NCBI RefSeq assembly: GCF_030409215.1 | Contig: NZ_JAUFPL010000018.1 | Location: 277,760 to 341,759 of the forward strand | DNA length: 64,000 nucleotides | From: Halomonas ramblicola | Lineage (GTDB): Bacteria > Pseudomonadota > Gammaproteobacteria > Pseudomonadales > Halomonadaceae | Direction: 5' to 3' | Shown: positions 31,487-39,277 of the stretch, in pieces | Layout of the letters: each line of letters starts with the position of its first letter | Position numbering within the stretch: position 1 is the stretch's first letter | Translations under genes and position numbers: made by a program | The notes under the pieces: generated by a model | The model's database searches: none | The model's input: only the letters and a program-made list of their open reading frames with translations | Told to the model about the DNA's origin: nothing

Positions 31487-32416
31487 ATGCCAATGACCGC
31501 ACTTCCCGCCCGCTTCGAGGGCGACCCCGAACCATTGCCCATCGACCTGCACATGCACTCCACCGCCTCCGACGGCGCCCTGTCGCCCACGGACCTGGTG
31601 GCGTTGTGCCGTGAGCGGGGCCTGACCCACCTGGCGCTCACCGACCACGACACCCTGGCCGGCGTGGCGGAGGCCGCGGCGGCGGCCGCCGAGGCCGGGT
31701 TGGTACTGCTGCCGGGCACCGAGCTCTCCACCCAGTGGCGCGGCATCAACATCCATGTGGTGGGACTGCTGCCCGAGGGCGCCCGGGGCCGGCTGGTCGC
31801 GGGGCTGGCGAGCCAGGCCGAGGCCCGCGAGCGGCGTGCCGGCAGGATCGCCGAGCGCCTGGAGAAGCTCGGCCTCGACGACGCCCTGGCCCGGGCCCGC
31901 GAGCAGGCCGGCAGCGAGCGCCCGCTGGGGCGGCCGGACTTCGCCCGTGCCCTGGTGGCGGCGGGCCTGGTGCCCGACGTGGCCACCGCCTTCAAGAAGC
32001 ACCTGGGCGACGGCAAGCCGGGAGACGTCAAGGCGCTGTGGCCGGGGCTCGCCGAGGCGCTGGGCTGGATCCTCGACGCCGGCGGGGTGGCGGTGCTGGC
32101 GCACCCCCTGCGCCACGGCCTGACGCGACGCAAGCGCGGCCTGCTGCTCGACGACTTCGCCGCGGCCGGCGGCCAGGCCGCCGAACTGGTCAGCGGCTTC
32201 CAGAATCCCGACGCCACCCGCGACCTGGCCCGCCAGCTGCAGGAGCGTGGGCTCTACGCTTCGCAGGGCAGCGACTTCCACTTCCCCGGCGGCCACCTGG
32301 CGCCGGGCAGCATGAGCCCGGTGCCGCGCACCGCCACGCTGCCGGTCTGGACCCATCCGCGCCTGGCGGCCTGCGTCGGTGGCCCGGCGGCGAAGGCCGG
32401 CGCCGACGCGCTATAG
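31487..32416 (+). CDS. rnm: RNase AM (YciV/TrpH), PHP-domain 5'-3' exonuclease
   Basis: A 309-residue PHP phosphoesterase. Metal ligands are visible in DLHMHSTASDG, LALTDHDT, the PGTELS segment, VLAHPLRH and SQGSDFHFPG. E. coli RNase AM processes 5' ends of rRNAs and degrades 3',5'-phosphonucleotides. Start codons at 31487 and 31493 are both possible. It is encoded upstream of yciO, as is common in gammaproteobacteria. Confidence 0.92.
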   Translation: MPMTALPARFEGDPEPLPIDLHMHSTASDGALSPTDLVALCRERGLTHLALTDHDTLAGVAEAAAAAAEAGLVLLPGTELSTQWRGINIHVVGLLPEGARGRLVAGLASQAEARERRAGRIAERLEKLGLDDALARAREQAGSERPLGRPDFARALVAAGLVPDVATAFKKHLGDGKPGDVKALWPGLAEALGWILDAGGVAVLAHPLRHGLTRRKRGLLLDDFAAAGGQAAELVSGFQNPDATRDLARQLQERGLYASQGSDFHFPGGHLAPGSMSPVPRTATLPVWTHPRLAACVGGPAAKAGADAL

Positions 32417-32461
32417 TCAGGGGCGAGTCCTATCATCGACATGGAACCCAGGAGCGCCAAC

Positions 32462-33085
32462 ATGAGCCAGTTCTTCCAGATCCATCCCGAGAATCCCCAG
32501 AAACGGCTGATCGACCAGGCGATCCGGATCATCCGCGACGGCGGGGTGGTGGCCTATCCCACCGATTCCGGCTATGCCCTGGGCTGTCATCTGGGCGACA
32601 AGAAGGCGATCGAGAAGATCAAGTGGCTGCGTTCGCTGGACGACAAGCACAACTTCACCCTGGTGTGCTCCGACCTCTCCGAGATCGGCACCTACGCCAA
32701 GGTGGACAACGACGTCTTCCGGCTGCTCAAGGCCCACACCCCGGGGGCCTACACCTTCATCCTCAACGCCACCACCGAGGTGCCGCGCCTGCTGCTGCAC
32801 CCCAAGCGCCGCTCCATCGGCGTGCGGGTGCCGGATCATGCCATCACCCGGGCGCTGCTGAGCGCCCTGGGCGAGCCGCTGATGAGCGTGACCCTGATCC
32901 CGGTGGGCGAGGAGCTGCCGATGACCGATGCCGATGAGATCCGCGAGCGCTGCGGCGCCCATCTCGACCTGGTGATCGACGGCGGCGCCTGTCACCTGGA
33001 GCCGACCAGCGTGGTGGACCTGCGCGAGATGCCGCCGACCATCGTGCGCGAGGGCCGCGGCGACGTCTCGACCTTCCGCGAGTGA
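32462..33085 (+). CDS. yciO: YciO, Sua5/TsaC-like protein
   Basis: A 207-residue YrdC-fold protein nearly colinear with E. coli YciO: MSQFFQIHPENPQ, then VAYPTDSGYALGC and the nucleotide-binding loops HNFTLVC and GVRVPDH. It is a paralogue of threonylcarbamoyl-AMP synthase with weak or unclear activity. The ATG at 32462 is preceded by AGGAG; an upstream in-frame ATG adds seven unrelated residues and is not used. Confidence 0.93.
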   Translation: MSQFFQIHPENPQKRLIDQAIRIIRDGGVVAYPTDSGYALGCHLGDKKAIEKIKWLRSLDDKHNFTLVCSDLSEIGTYAKVDNDVFRLLKAHTPGAYTFILNATTEVPRLLLHPKRRSIGVRVPDHAITRALLSALGEPLMSVTLIPVGEELPMTDADEIRERCGAHLDLVIDGGACHLEPTSVVDLREMPPTIVREGRGDVSTFRE

Positions 33086-33103
33086 GCCGACCGCGTCGCC
33101 GGC

Positions 33104-34021
33104 TCACGCCGGCGGCGGCGCGTCCCCGTCCGGTTCCTCCTCCTCGTCTTCCCGCTCCTTGGCCAGCCGGGGGTCGGGCGTATCCTCGTCCAGCCAGGTG
33201 CCGCACTTGAGGCAGTACCTGGCGCGCCGCTCATGGTGGTCGTGGCCGCAGCCCGGGCAGGCCTCGTCGGAGTAGCGGTCGGCGCGGATCGAGCGGATCA
33301 CCTCGGCGGAGAAGATCCCGGTGGGTACCGCGATGATCGAGTAGCCGGTCAGCATCACCATCACCGAGATCGCCTGGCCCAGCGGGGTGACCGGCACGAT
33401 GTCGCCGTAGCCCACGGTGGTGAGGGTGACGATGGCCCAGTAGATCGCCGTGGGGATGCTGGTGAAGCCGGCCTCGGCCGGCTCGATCAGGTAGACCACC
33501 GCGGCGAAGATGGTCACCAGCATGAAGACGGTGAACAGGAACAGGAAGATCTGGTGGCCGCTGCGCTTGAGGGCGTCCACCAGCAGCCGCCCCTCGCCGA
33601 CGAACTCCATCAGCCGCAACACCCGGAAGATGCGCAGCACGCGCAGCACGCGCACCATCACCAGGGTCTGGGCCCCGGGCAGGAGCAGCGTCAGCCAGGT
33701 GGGCAGGATGGCCACCAGGTCGATGACGCCGTAGAAGCTCCTCAGGTACTGCAGGGGGCGTTCCAGGCAGTAGAGGCGCACCGCCAGTTCCACGGTGAAG
33801 GCGATGGTGAAGCCCCACTCGACCCAGTGGAAGAGGGGGGCGTGGGCGGCGTGGTAGGCCGGCACGCTGTCCAGCATCACCACCAGCACGCTGCCCAGGA
33901 TGGCCAGGATCAGGGCGATGTCGAAGCCCTTGGCCGGCAGGGTGTCGGACTCGAAGATGATCTGGAAGACCCGGGTGCGCAGGGTCCCGCCGCCGGGTTT
34001 GGGAAGGTGGTTCACGGGCAT
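33104..34021 (-). CDS. Voltage-gated-type K+ channel with C-terminal zinc ribbon
   Basis: A 305-residue six-helix ion channel. S4 carries regularly spaced Arg (RVLRVLRIFRVLRL), and the pore has the K+ filter TTVGYGD. After S6 a cytoplasmic tail contains CPGC and CLKC pairs separated by a His/Arg-rich loop, a likely zinc ribbon, then an acidic end (DEEEEPDGD). Potassium channels of this size occur widely in bacteria; the zinc ribbon is less common. AAGGA precedes the ATG. Confidence 0.9.
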   Translation of the reverse strand: MPVNHLPKPGGGTLRTRVFQIIFESDTLPAKGFDIALILAILGSVLVVMLDSVPAYHAAHAPLFHWVEWGFTIAFTVELAVRLYCLERPLQYLRSFYGVIDLVAILPTWLTLLLPGAQTLVMVRVLRVLRIFRVLRLMEFVGEGRLLVDALKRSGHQIFLFLFTVFMLVTIFAAVVYLIEPAEAGFTSIPTAIYWAIVTLTTVGYGDIVPVTPLGQAISVMVMLTGYSIIAVPTGIFSAEVIRSIRADRYSDEACPGCGHDHHERRARYCLKCGTWLDEDTPDPRLAKEREDEEEEPDGDAPPPA

Positions 34022-34040
34022 CGTCCTTGTGGATGGCGCC

Positions 34041-34907
34041 TCAGGCCAGTGCGGCCTCGCCGGGCAGGCGGCGCGCCAGGGCCAGTGCCAGCCGGCCGAA
34101 GGACGGCGTCAACCACTCCGGTTCCGCCAGCGTCTCGGCGAGGCGCGCCGCGGTATCGCTCGGGGCATCATCGCCCAGCCCGGCCAGGCGATGGAAGGCC
34201 TCGCGGGCCGCCTCGCGCCAGGCGTCGTCGCCGGTGTCGGCCAGGGCGTCCAGGGCCACCACCGCACGATGCAGCCAGGCACCGGCGTTGCCACCCTCGG
34301 GCAGCCGCCAGGCGCCGTCGAGCAGGGCGCCGCCGCGGGCCGCCTTGCTGCTGTCCGAGGGGCGCAGGGCGACCGACTCGGCCAGGGCCTCGGCCAGCGA
34401 CCACAGCGCCGCCGGCTCGCCCGCCTCGAGCTCGAGTTCCAGTTCGCGGATGGGCACCCGCCGCCCGCCGGCGAGGATCTCCCCCTCGTCCAGGGCCAGC
34501 TCGATGCGCGCCCCGTCGTGCCGGAGCGCCCAGGTCTCGCGGCGGAAGTCGGTGGTGAAGCGCGCCTCCAGGCGCTCGAGCACACCGGGGCCCAGCTCGG
34601 CCGGCGGCAGCCCCGCCAGGCCGGCCAGGTCCAGGCCCGGCCCGGGCACCTCCCACTCCCACTCGCCGCGCCGCGACAGGCCGCCACCGCCGGCGCCGCG
34701 GGTCTTCACCGTCTGCAGGAGTCGTCCGTCCAGGCGGCGCAGGCGCAGGGCCATGCGCGCCGTCTCCAGTTCGCCCCGCGGCGTGTCGTAGTAGGTGTTG
34801 CCCAGGCTCGCGACCCGCGGCGAGACCCCGGCCAGCAGGGGGTGGCGGCGCAGCGCCTCGGGGCCCGTGGCGCCCAGGGCGAGCTTGAGCTCGATCTCGT
34901 GACTCAT
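34041..34907 (-). CDS. CYTH-domain inorganic triphosphatase, YgiF-like without full CHAD domain
   Basis: A 288-residue protein starting with the CYTH signature HEIELKL (ExExK), followed by TYYDTP and LRLRRLDG, then VKTRG and ELELELEAGE, the charged strands lining the tunnel that binds triphosphate and metal ions. The C-terminal 90 residues are helical but far shorter than the CHAD domain of E. coli YgiF (433 residues). It likely hydrolyses tripolyphosphate. It is divergent from the DUF47-Pit phosphate transport pair. Confidence 0.87.
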   Translation of the reverse strand: MSHEIELKLALGATGPEALRRHPLLAGVSPRVASLGNTYYDTPRGELETARMALRLRRLDGRLLQTVKTRGAGGGGLSRRGEWEWEVPGPGLDLAGLAGLPPAELGPGVLERLEARFTTDFRRETWALRHDGARIELALDEGEILAGGRRVPIRELELELEAGEPAALWSLAEALAESVALRPSDSSKAARGGALLDGAWRLPEGGNAGAWLHRAVVALDALADTGDDAWREAAREAFHRLAGLGDDAPSDTAARLAETLAEPEWLTPSFGRLALALARRLPGEAALA

Positions 34908-34950
34908 GGGTGTTCCCCTTGCGCTGATGTGGCGTTACGGTGAATTTTTC

Positions 34951-34979
34951 ATGACGATGGCGTCCAGGGTCACTATACT
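34951..34979 (+). promoter_or_regulatory. Candidate promoter of the DUF47-pit operon
   Basis: ATGACG (34951-34956) and TATACT (34974-34979) are 17 nt apart, a fair sigma-70 match, about 34 nt upstream of the DUF47 start. No PHO box was recognised. Confidence 0.5.
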
Positions 34980-35012
34980 GTCGCCGCCATTTTCAAGGTT
35001 CCAAGATGCCCC

Positions 35013-35693
35013 ATGGTGACATCCAATCCCTTCTCCGCGATGTTCGGCCGCTCGCCATTCCAGCCACTGCTGGCCCATATCGTCAAGGCCAGTGAATGCG
35101 CCAACGAGCTGCTGCCCTTCTTCGAGGCCACGCTCGAAGGCGACTGGGAGGCCGCCGCGGTGCATCGCGAGACGATCACTCGTCTCGAGCACGAGGCCGA
35201 CGAGCTCAAGACCGAGCTGCGCCTCAACCTGCCCAATACCCTCTTCCTGCCGGTGTCCCGCTCCGACCTGCTGGACCTGATCAGCGTGCAGGACAAGATC
35301 GCCAACAAGACCCGCGACATCACCGGCATCATGCTCGGCCGCCGGATGCAGGTGCCCGAGGAGCTGGCCCAGCCGATGCGCGACTACATGCGCACCTCGG
35401 TGGCCTGCGTGGCCCAGGCCCGCAATGCCCTCGAGGAGCTCAAGGACCTGCTCGAGTCTGGCTTCGGGCGCAACGTCAGCGACGTCATGCAGAAGCTGAT
35501 CCGTGAGCTGCACACCCTCGAGCAGCAGACCGACGACCAGCAGATCGCCATCCGCCGCCAACTGTTCGCGCTGGAGGATCGCCTGCCGCCGGTGGACGTG
35601 ATGTTCCTCTACAAGATCATCGACTGGGTGGGCGAGCTCTCCGACCGCGCCGAGCGCGTGGGCAGCCGCCTGCAGATCATGACGGCCAACTGA
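35013..35693 (+). CDS. DUF47/PhoU-like phosphate transport regulator
   Basis: A 226-residue all-helical protein of the TIGR00153/DUF47 family, distantly related to PhoU. Conserved ExxxD-type metal motifs are visible in LEHEADELK and in DLISVQDKIANKTRD. Family members are nearly always encoded beside Pit transporters, as here, 74 nt upstream of pit, and are thought to control them. Confidence 0.92.
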   Translation: MVTSNPFSAMFGRSPFQPLLAHIVKASECANELLPFFEATLEGDWEAAAVHRETITRLEHEADELKTELRLNLPNTLFLPVSRSDLLDLISVQDKIANKTRDITGIMLGRRMQVPEELAQPMRDYMRTSVACVAQARNALEELKDLLESGFGRNVSDVMQKLIRELHTLEQQTDDQQIAIRRQLFALEDRLPPVDVMFLYKIIDWVGELSDRAERVGSRLQIMTAN

Positions 35694-35767
35694 ATCCCTG
35701 CGGCCCCGGCGACCCCGGGGCCGCTGTCCGTACGCCATCTCACGACCGCAACGAGGGAAGCAACCTC

Positions 35768-37033
35768 ATGTCGATCATCGCGCAGCACGGCGACGTCTTC
35801 ATCATCCTCGCCTGCCTCTTCGGCTTCTTCATGGCCTGGGGCGTGGGCGCCAATGACGTGGCCAACGCCATGGGTACCTCGGTGGGCTCCCGGGCCATCA
35901 CCATCAAGCAGGCGATCATCATCGCCGTGATCTTCGAGTTCCTCGGCGCCTGGCTGGCCGGCGGCGAGGTGACCAACACCATCCGCAAGGGGATCATCGA
36001 CCCCGAGCTGCTCCAGGAGGACCCCCAGCTGCTGGTCTACGGCATGCTGGCGGCGCTGCTGGCCGCCGCCACCTGGCTGCTGATCGCCTCCGCCAGGGGC
36101 TGGCCGGTCTCCACCACCCACTCCATCGTCGGCGCCATCGTCGGCTTCGGCGCGGCCGGCCTGGGCGCCGCCGCGGTAGACTGGGGCGGCGTGGGCAAGA
36201 TCGCCGCCAGCTGGGTGGTCTCGCCGCTGCTCTCCGGCACCATTGCCTTCACCCTGTTCAGGTCGGTACAGCACCTGATCTTCGAGGCCCAGGATCCCTT
36301 CGCCGCGGCCAAGCGCTACGTGCCCGTGTACATCTTCCTGGTGGGCTTCGCCGTGGCCATGGTGACCCTCATCAAGGGGCTCAAGCACGTCGGCCTCGAC
36401 TTCGGCTTCGGCGCCAGTCTGCTGCTCTCCATCCTCGCCGGCCTGGTGATCGCGGGCATCGGCGTGGTCATGGAGCGTCGCGTCAAGGCCGCCAGCCGCC
36501 AGGCCGACCATTTCGGCTTCTCCGGGGTGGAACGGGTGTTCGGCGTGCTGATGATCTTCACCGCCTGCGCCATGGCCTTCGCCCACGGCTCCAACGACGT
36601 GGCCAACGCCGTGGGACCGTTGGCGGCGGTGATCAGCGTGGTCCAGGCCGGCGGCGAGATCGGGGCCGACGCCCTGGTGCCCTGGTGGGTGCTGGTGCTG
36701 GGCGGCGGCGGCATCGTCGTCGGCCTGGTCACCTATGGCCACAAGGTGATCGCCACCGTGGGGACCGGCATCACCGAGCTGACCCCCAGCCGCGGCTTCG
36801 CCGCCACCCTGGCCGCCGCCGTCACCGTGGTGCTGGCCTCGGGCACCGGCCTGCCGATCTCCACCACCCACACCCTGGTGGGCGCGGTGCTGGGCGTGGG
36901 CCTGGCCCGCGGCATGTCGGCGCTGAACCTGCGCGTCATCGGCACCATCGCCATGTCCTGGCTGATCACCCTGCCGGCCGGTGCCGGCCTGGCGATCCTG
37001 TTCTTCTTCATGTTCAAGGGCATGTTCGGCTGA
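35768..37033 (+). CDS. pit: Low-affinity inorganic phosphate transporter (PiT family)
   Basis: A 421-residue permease with about eleven helices and the duplicated PiT signature: GVGANDVANAMGTSVGSR near the N-terminus and AHGSNDVANAVGP in the second half. Each half also has a STTH motif (VSTTHSIVGA and ISTTHTLVGA). It symports metal-phosphate with H+ or Na+. A strong terminator follows. Confidence 0.95.
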   Translation: MSIIAQHGDVFIILACLFGFFMAWGVGANDVANAMGTSVGSRAITIKQAIIIAVIFEFLGAWLAGGEVTNTIRKGIIDPELLQEDPQLLVYGMLAALLAAATWLLIASARGWPVSTTHSIVGAIVGFGAAGLGAAAVDWGGVGKIAASWVVSPLLSGTIAFTLFRSVQHLIFEAQDPFAAAKRYVPVYIFLVGFAVAMVTLIKGLKHVGLDFGFGASLLLSILAGLVIAGIGVVMERRVKAASRQADHFGFSGVERVFGVLMIFTACAMAFAHGSNDVANAVGPLAAVISVVQAGGEIGADALVPWWVLVLGGGGIVVGLVTYGHKVIATVGTGITELTPSRGFAATLAAAVTVVLASGTGLPISTTHTLVGAVLGVGLARGMSALNLRVIGTIAMSWLITLPAGAGLAILFFFMFKGMFG

Positions 37034-37082
37034 AGGAAGGGGCGACGTAAATCCGAATTCCTTCAGTGGATATTTCTGTATT

Positions 37083-37114
37083 CGGCGGTACCACGGCAGT
37101 GGTGCCGCCGTTTT
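37083..37114 (+). terminator. Intrinsic terminator after pit
   Basis: Stem CGGCGGTACCAC (37083-37094) against GTGGTGCCGCCG (37099-37110) with one G-T pair, loop GGCA, and TTTT at 37111-37114. Twelve base pairs plus U run; convincing. A TATAGT (37126-37131) just beyond may be the -10 of argA. Confidence 0.88.
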
Positions 37115-37179
37115 CGTCGCTCTGCTATAGTCGAGGCTTCCGTCATCGTCTTTCGTTCACCTGCTGCCGGAGTGCGGCC

Positions 37180-38493
37180 TTGGATACACGCTTCCCCTTC
37201 GTCGACTGGTTCCGCAATTCCTCGCCCTACATCAATGCCCACCGCGGGCGAACCTTCGTCATCCTCATCGAGGGCGAGGCCATGGCGCGGGGGCGAGGCG
37301 AGCAGTTGATCCAGGACCTGGCGTTGCTGCACACCCTGGGGGTGCGCCTGGTGGTGGTGTTCGGCATCCGTCCCCAGGTGCAGCAGGCCCTGGACGCGGC
37401 GGCCATCACGCCGCGCCTGCACCAGGGGCGCTGGGTCGCCGATGCGCCGGTGATGACCTGCATCGAGCGGGTGGCCGCCGAGCAGCGGCTGTGGCTGGAG
37501 GCCCGCTTCTCGCTGGGGCTGCCCAACACCCCGATGCACGGCGTCGAGCTCACCGCGGTGTCCGGCAACCTGGTGATGGCCAAGCCCCTCGGGGTGCGCG
37601 ACGGGGTGGACTTCGACCGCAGCGGCGAGGTGCGACGGGTGCGCGCCTCGGCCATCGAGGGGTTGCTGGAGAAGGGGGCTTTGGTGGTGCTGCCGCCGCT
37701 GGGCTTCTCCAGCACCGGCGAGGTGTTCGACCTCAACGCCTCCGACGTGGCCCAGCACGCGGCCATGGCGCTGTCCGCCGACAAGCTGATCCTGCTGGGC
37801 GAGGCCAGCGGCCTGTTCGACCGCAGCGGCCAACTGCAGCGCCAGCTGACTCCCGCCGAGGCCGAGCCGCTGCTGAGCCGGGCACCGGCCGGCAGCGAGC
37901 TGGCCCGCCACCTGGAGGCCGCCTGCCAGGCGGCCCGCCATGGGGTGGCACGCACCCACCTGCTCTCCTGGCACGACCACGACGCCCTGCTCGGCGAGCT
38001 CTTCACCCGCGACGGCGTGGGCACCATGATCACCCAGCACCGCTACGAGCAGCTGCGCCTGGCGGAGCTGGCCGACATCGGCGGCCTGCTGGAGCTCCTC
38101 GAGCCCCTGGAGCGACACGGCATGCTGGTGCCGCGCTCCCGCGAGCGCCTGGAACACGAGATCGACGACTACCTGGTGATCGAGCGCGACGGCATGATCA
38201 TCGGCTGCGCCGCCCTGCACGCCTTCGACGATGCCGAGATGGGCGAGCTGGCCTGCGTGGCGGTGCATGGCGACTACCGTGGCGGCAGCCGCGGCGAGCT
38301 GCTGCTCGCCGAGATCGAGCGCCACGCCCGGCGCCGTGGGCTCACGGCGCTGTTCGCGCTGACCACCCATTCCACCCACTGGTTCTTCGAGCACGGCTTC
38401 CGTCTGGCCGACCTCGAGGCGCTGCCGCCGCTCAAGCGCGACACCTACAACCACGCCCGCAAGTCCAAGGTGCTGGTCAAGACGCTCAAGTGA
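37180..38493 (+). CDS. argA: N-acetylglutamate synthase ArgA
   Basis: A 437-residue enzyme making N-acetylglutamate from glutamate and acetyl-CoA, the first step of arginine synthesis. It has an N-terminal amino-acid-kinase-like domain (about 15-285) and a C-terminal GNAT domain (about 300-430, VHGDYRGGSRGELLL holding the acetyl-CoA loop). The frame is open from 37066, but that leader runs through the pit terminator. TTG at 37180 has GGAG seven bases upstream and gives a length matching E. coli ArgA (443), so it is preferred. Confidence 0.92.
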   Translation: MDTRFPFVDWFRNSSPYINAHRGRTFVILIEGEAMARGRGEQLIQDLALLHTLGVRLVVVFGIRPQVQQALDAAAITPRLHQGRWVADAPVMTCIERVAAEQRLWLEARFSLGLPNTPMHGVELTAVSGNLVMAKPLGVRDGVDFDRSGEVRRVRASAIEGLLEKGALVVLPPLGFSSTGEVFDLNASDVAQHAAMALSADKLILLGEASGLFDRSGQLQRQLTPAEAEPLLSRAPAGSELARHLEAACQAARHGVARTHLLSWHDHDALLGELFTRDGVGTMITQHRYEQLRLAELADIGGLLELLEPLERHGMLVPRSRERLEHEIDDYLVIERDGMIIGCAALHAFDDAEMGELACVAVHGDYRGGSRGELLLAEIERHARRRGLTALFALTTHSTHWFFEHGFRLADLEALPPLKRDTYNHARKSKVLVKTLK

Positions 38494-38533
38494 ACGGCAG
38501 GCTGTCGCCGCATGACGTCATCGCCGCCGCGGG

Positions 38534-38616
38534 TGTCTCCGATAGGCAACGCTTCAAGTTGTTGAAAATAAAGGGCTAATATCATTATGGCGTGATGTTG
38601 TCGTCTTAAGGCAACA
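38534..38616 (+). promoter_or_regulatory. Two GlrR-like operators (TGTC-N10-AAC)
   Basis: TGTC-N10-AACG at 38534-38551 and TGTC-N10-AACA at 38599-38616 each differ slightly from the E. coli GlrR site TGTC-N10-GACA; both also share AGGC just before AAC. They are 65 nt apart, about six helical turns. The second sits in a near-palindrome of 20 nt around CTTAAG. They lie 100-180 nt upstream of the sigma-54-type promoter at 38715, the usual enhancer distance. Confidence 0.5.
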
Positions 38617-38649
38617 AAATTTGCCGCCCATGACCCTCCTGCACCCGCC

Positions 38650-38674
38650 CGCCGGCCGATTGGCCGGCGTTTTT
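38650..38674 (+). terminator. Intrinsic terminator after argA
   Basis: Stem CGCCGGCC (38650-38657) and GGCCGGCG (38662-38669), loop GATT, followed by TTTTT (38670-38674). Eight GC-rich pairs plus U run; convincing terminator about 155 nt past the argA stop. Confidence 0.88.
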
Positions 38675-38693
38675 CTATTTTAAGCTGTTGAAA

Positions 38694-38730
38694 TTAAAGG
38701 GGTGTCGAGCCTTATGGCATGCCGCTCGCA
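38694..38730 (+). promoter_or_regulatory. Sigma-54-type promoter, possibly overlapping a sigma-70 promoter
   Basis: TGGCATGCCGCTCGCA at 38715-38730 has GG-N10-GC spacing exactly and matches the -24/-12 consensus TGGCACG-N4-TTGCA at all but two specified positions. TTGAAA (38694-38699 region) lies 18 nt before TTATGG (38712-38717), a possible sigma-70 pair overlapping it. A related but imperfect copy of the whole block lies about 135 nt upstream (38557-38597). Start of transcription is expected near 38741. Confidence 0.55.
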
Positions 38731-38740
38731 ATAGTCAGGG

Positions 38741-39199
38741 TGAGCAACGGAAGCGGTTCATTACGGCTCGAACCGTTTTCGATCGCCAAGGAAGGCCGGG
38801 ACGACACTGCCCTGTGCCCCCGGTCCCCGCGGCGATCAGCGTCTGCTCCTAGCGATGTGTGACTTAGGTTGCGATGAGACGGGTACCGACACGGTCACGG
38901 ACGCGTACCCTGAAGGGCAAGGACGCCCTGGCAAGGATGCCTCTCCCCTCCGGGGGATCGAATCGCGCAGCATCGCCGCCGGCCTGGCCGAGGCGGTGCT
39001 GCCAGAAGCGAAGCCGGGTGGTCCGCCACCCGCATGAGGATGACCAGCCCCTGGTGGCAAATGGTGGCCTCATGGCTTCGAGGGCCTCCCCGGCCCATTG
39101 GGAAGATCGGATGATGGACGGACCAGGCCGTCGATCGATCGAGCTTCCGAACCCTTCAGTTCCCTGCGTACTTGGGCCGGCTCTGCCGGCCTTTTTTTT
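38741..39199 (+). ncRNA. Candidate sigma-54-dependent structured small RNA upstream of glrK
   Basis: No credible reading frame fills the 784 nt between argA and glrK. A promoter near 38715 and a strong terminator at 39175-39199 delimit a transcript of about 460 nt. Three adjacent hairpins at 38881-38941 each expose GGA in the loop: GGGTAC...GTACCC (38881-38910), AGGGC-AAGGAC-GCCCT (38914-38929) and GGCA-AGGA-TGCC (38930-38941). This resembles binding hairpins of CsrA/RsmA. The position upstream of glrK-yfhG-glrR is that of glmY in enterobacteria, although the primary sequence does not resemble GlmY to my eye. Alternatives are a long glrK leader with an attenuator or a Csr-type sponge RNA. Confidence 0.5.
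39175..39199 (+). terminator. Intrinsic terminator before glrK
   Basis: Stem GGCCGGC (39175-39181) and GCCGGCC (39185-39191), loop TCT, followed by eight T (39192-39199). It ends 78 nt upstream of the glrK ATG, so it terminates an independent upstream transcript and not argA, which already has its own terminator. Confidence 0.92.
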
Positions 39200-39277
39200 C
39201 ACCGACTGCCCACGGGGGCCAGTGATGGTGGTGGGGGAACGGCGCTTGCTGAAACTCTGGTATCCTGAAGGTCGAAC

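Noticed and set aside
37066..37179. Upstream extension of argA from ATG 37066
   Set aside because: The extension encodes the pit terminator hairpin and has no similarity to ArgA; TTG 37180 has a ribosome site.
38881..38941. CRISPR-like array from the repeated small hairpins
   Set aside because: Units differ in sequence and length, and no spacers of regular size exist.
38741..39199. CrcZ-type RNA, RNase P RNA or tmRNA as identity of the glrK-upstream transcript
   Set aside because: No AANAANAA Hfq/Crc motifs, no RNase P core and no tRNA-like ends of tmRNA are present.
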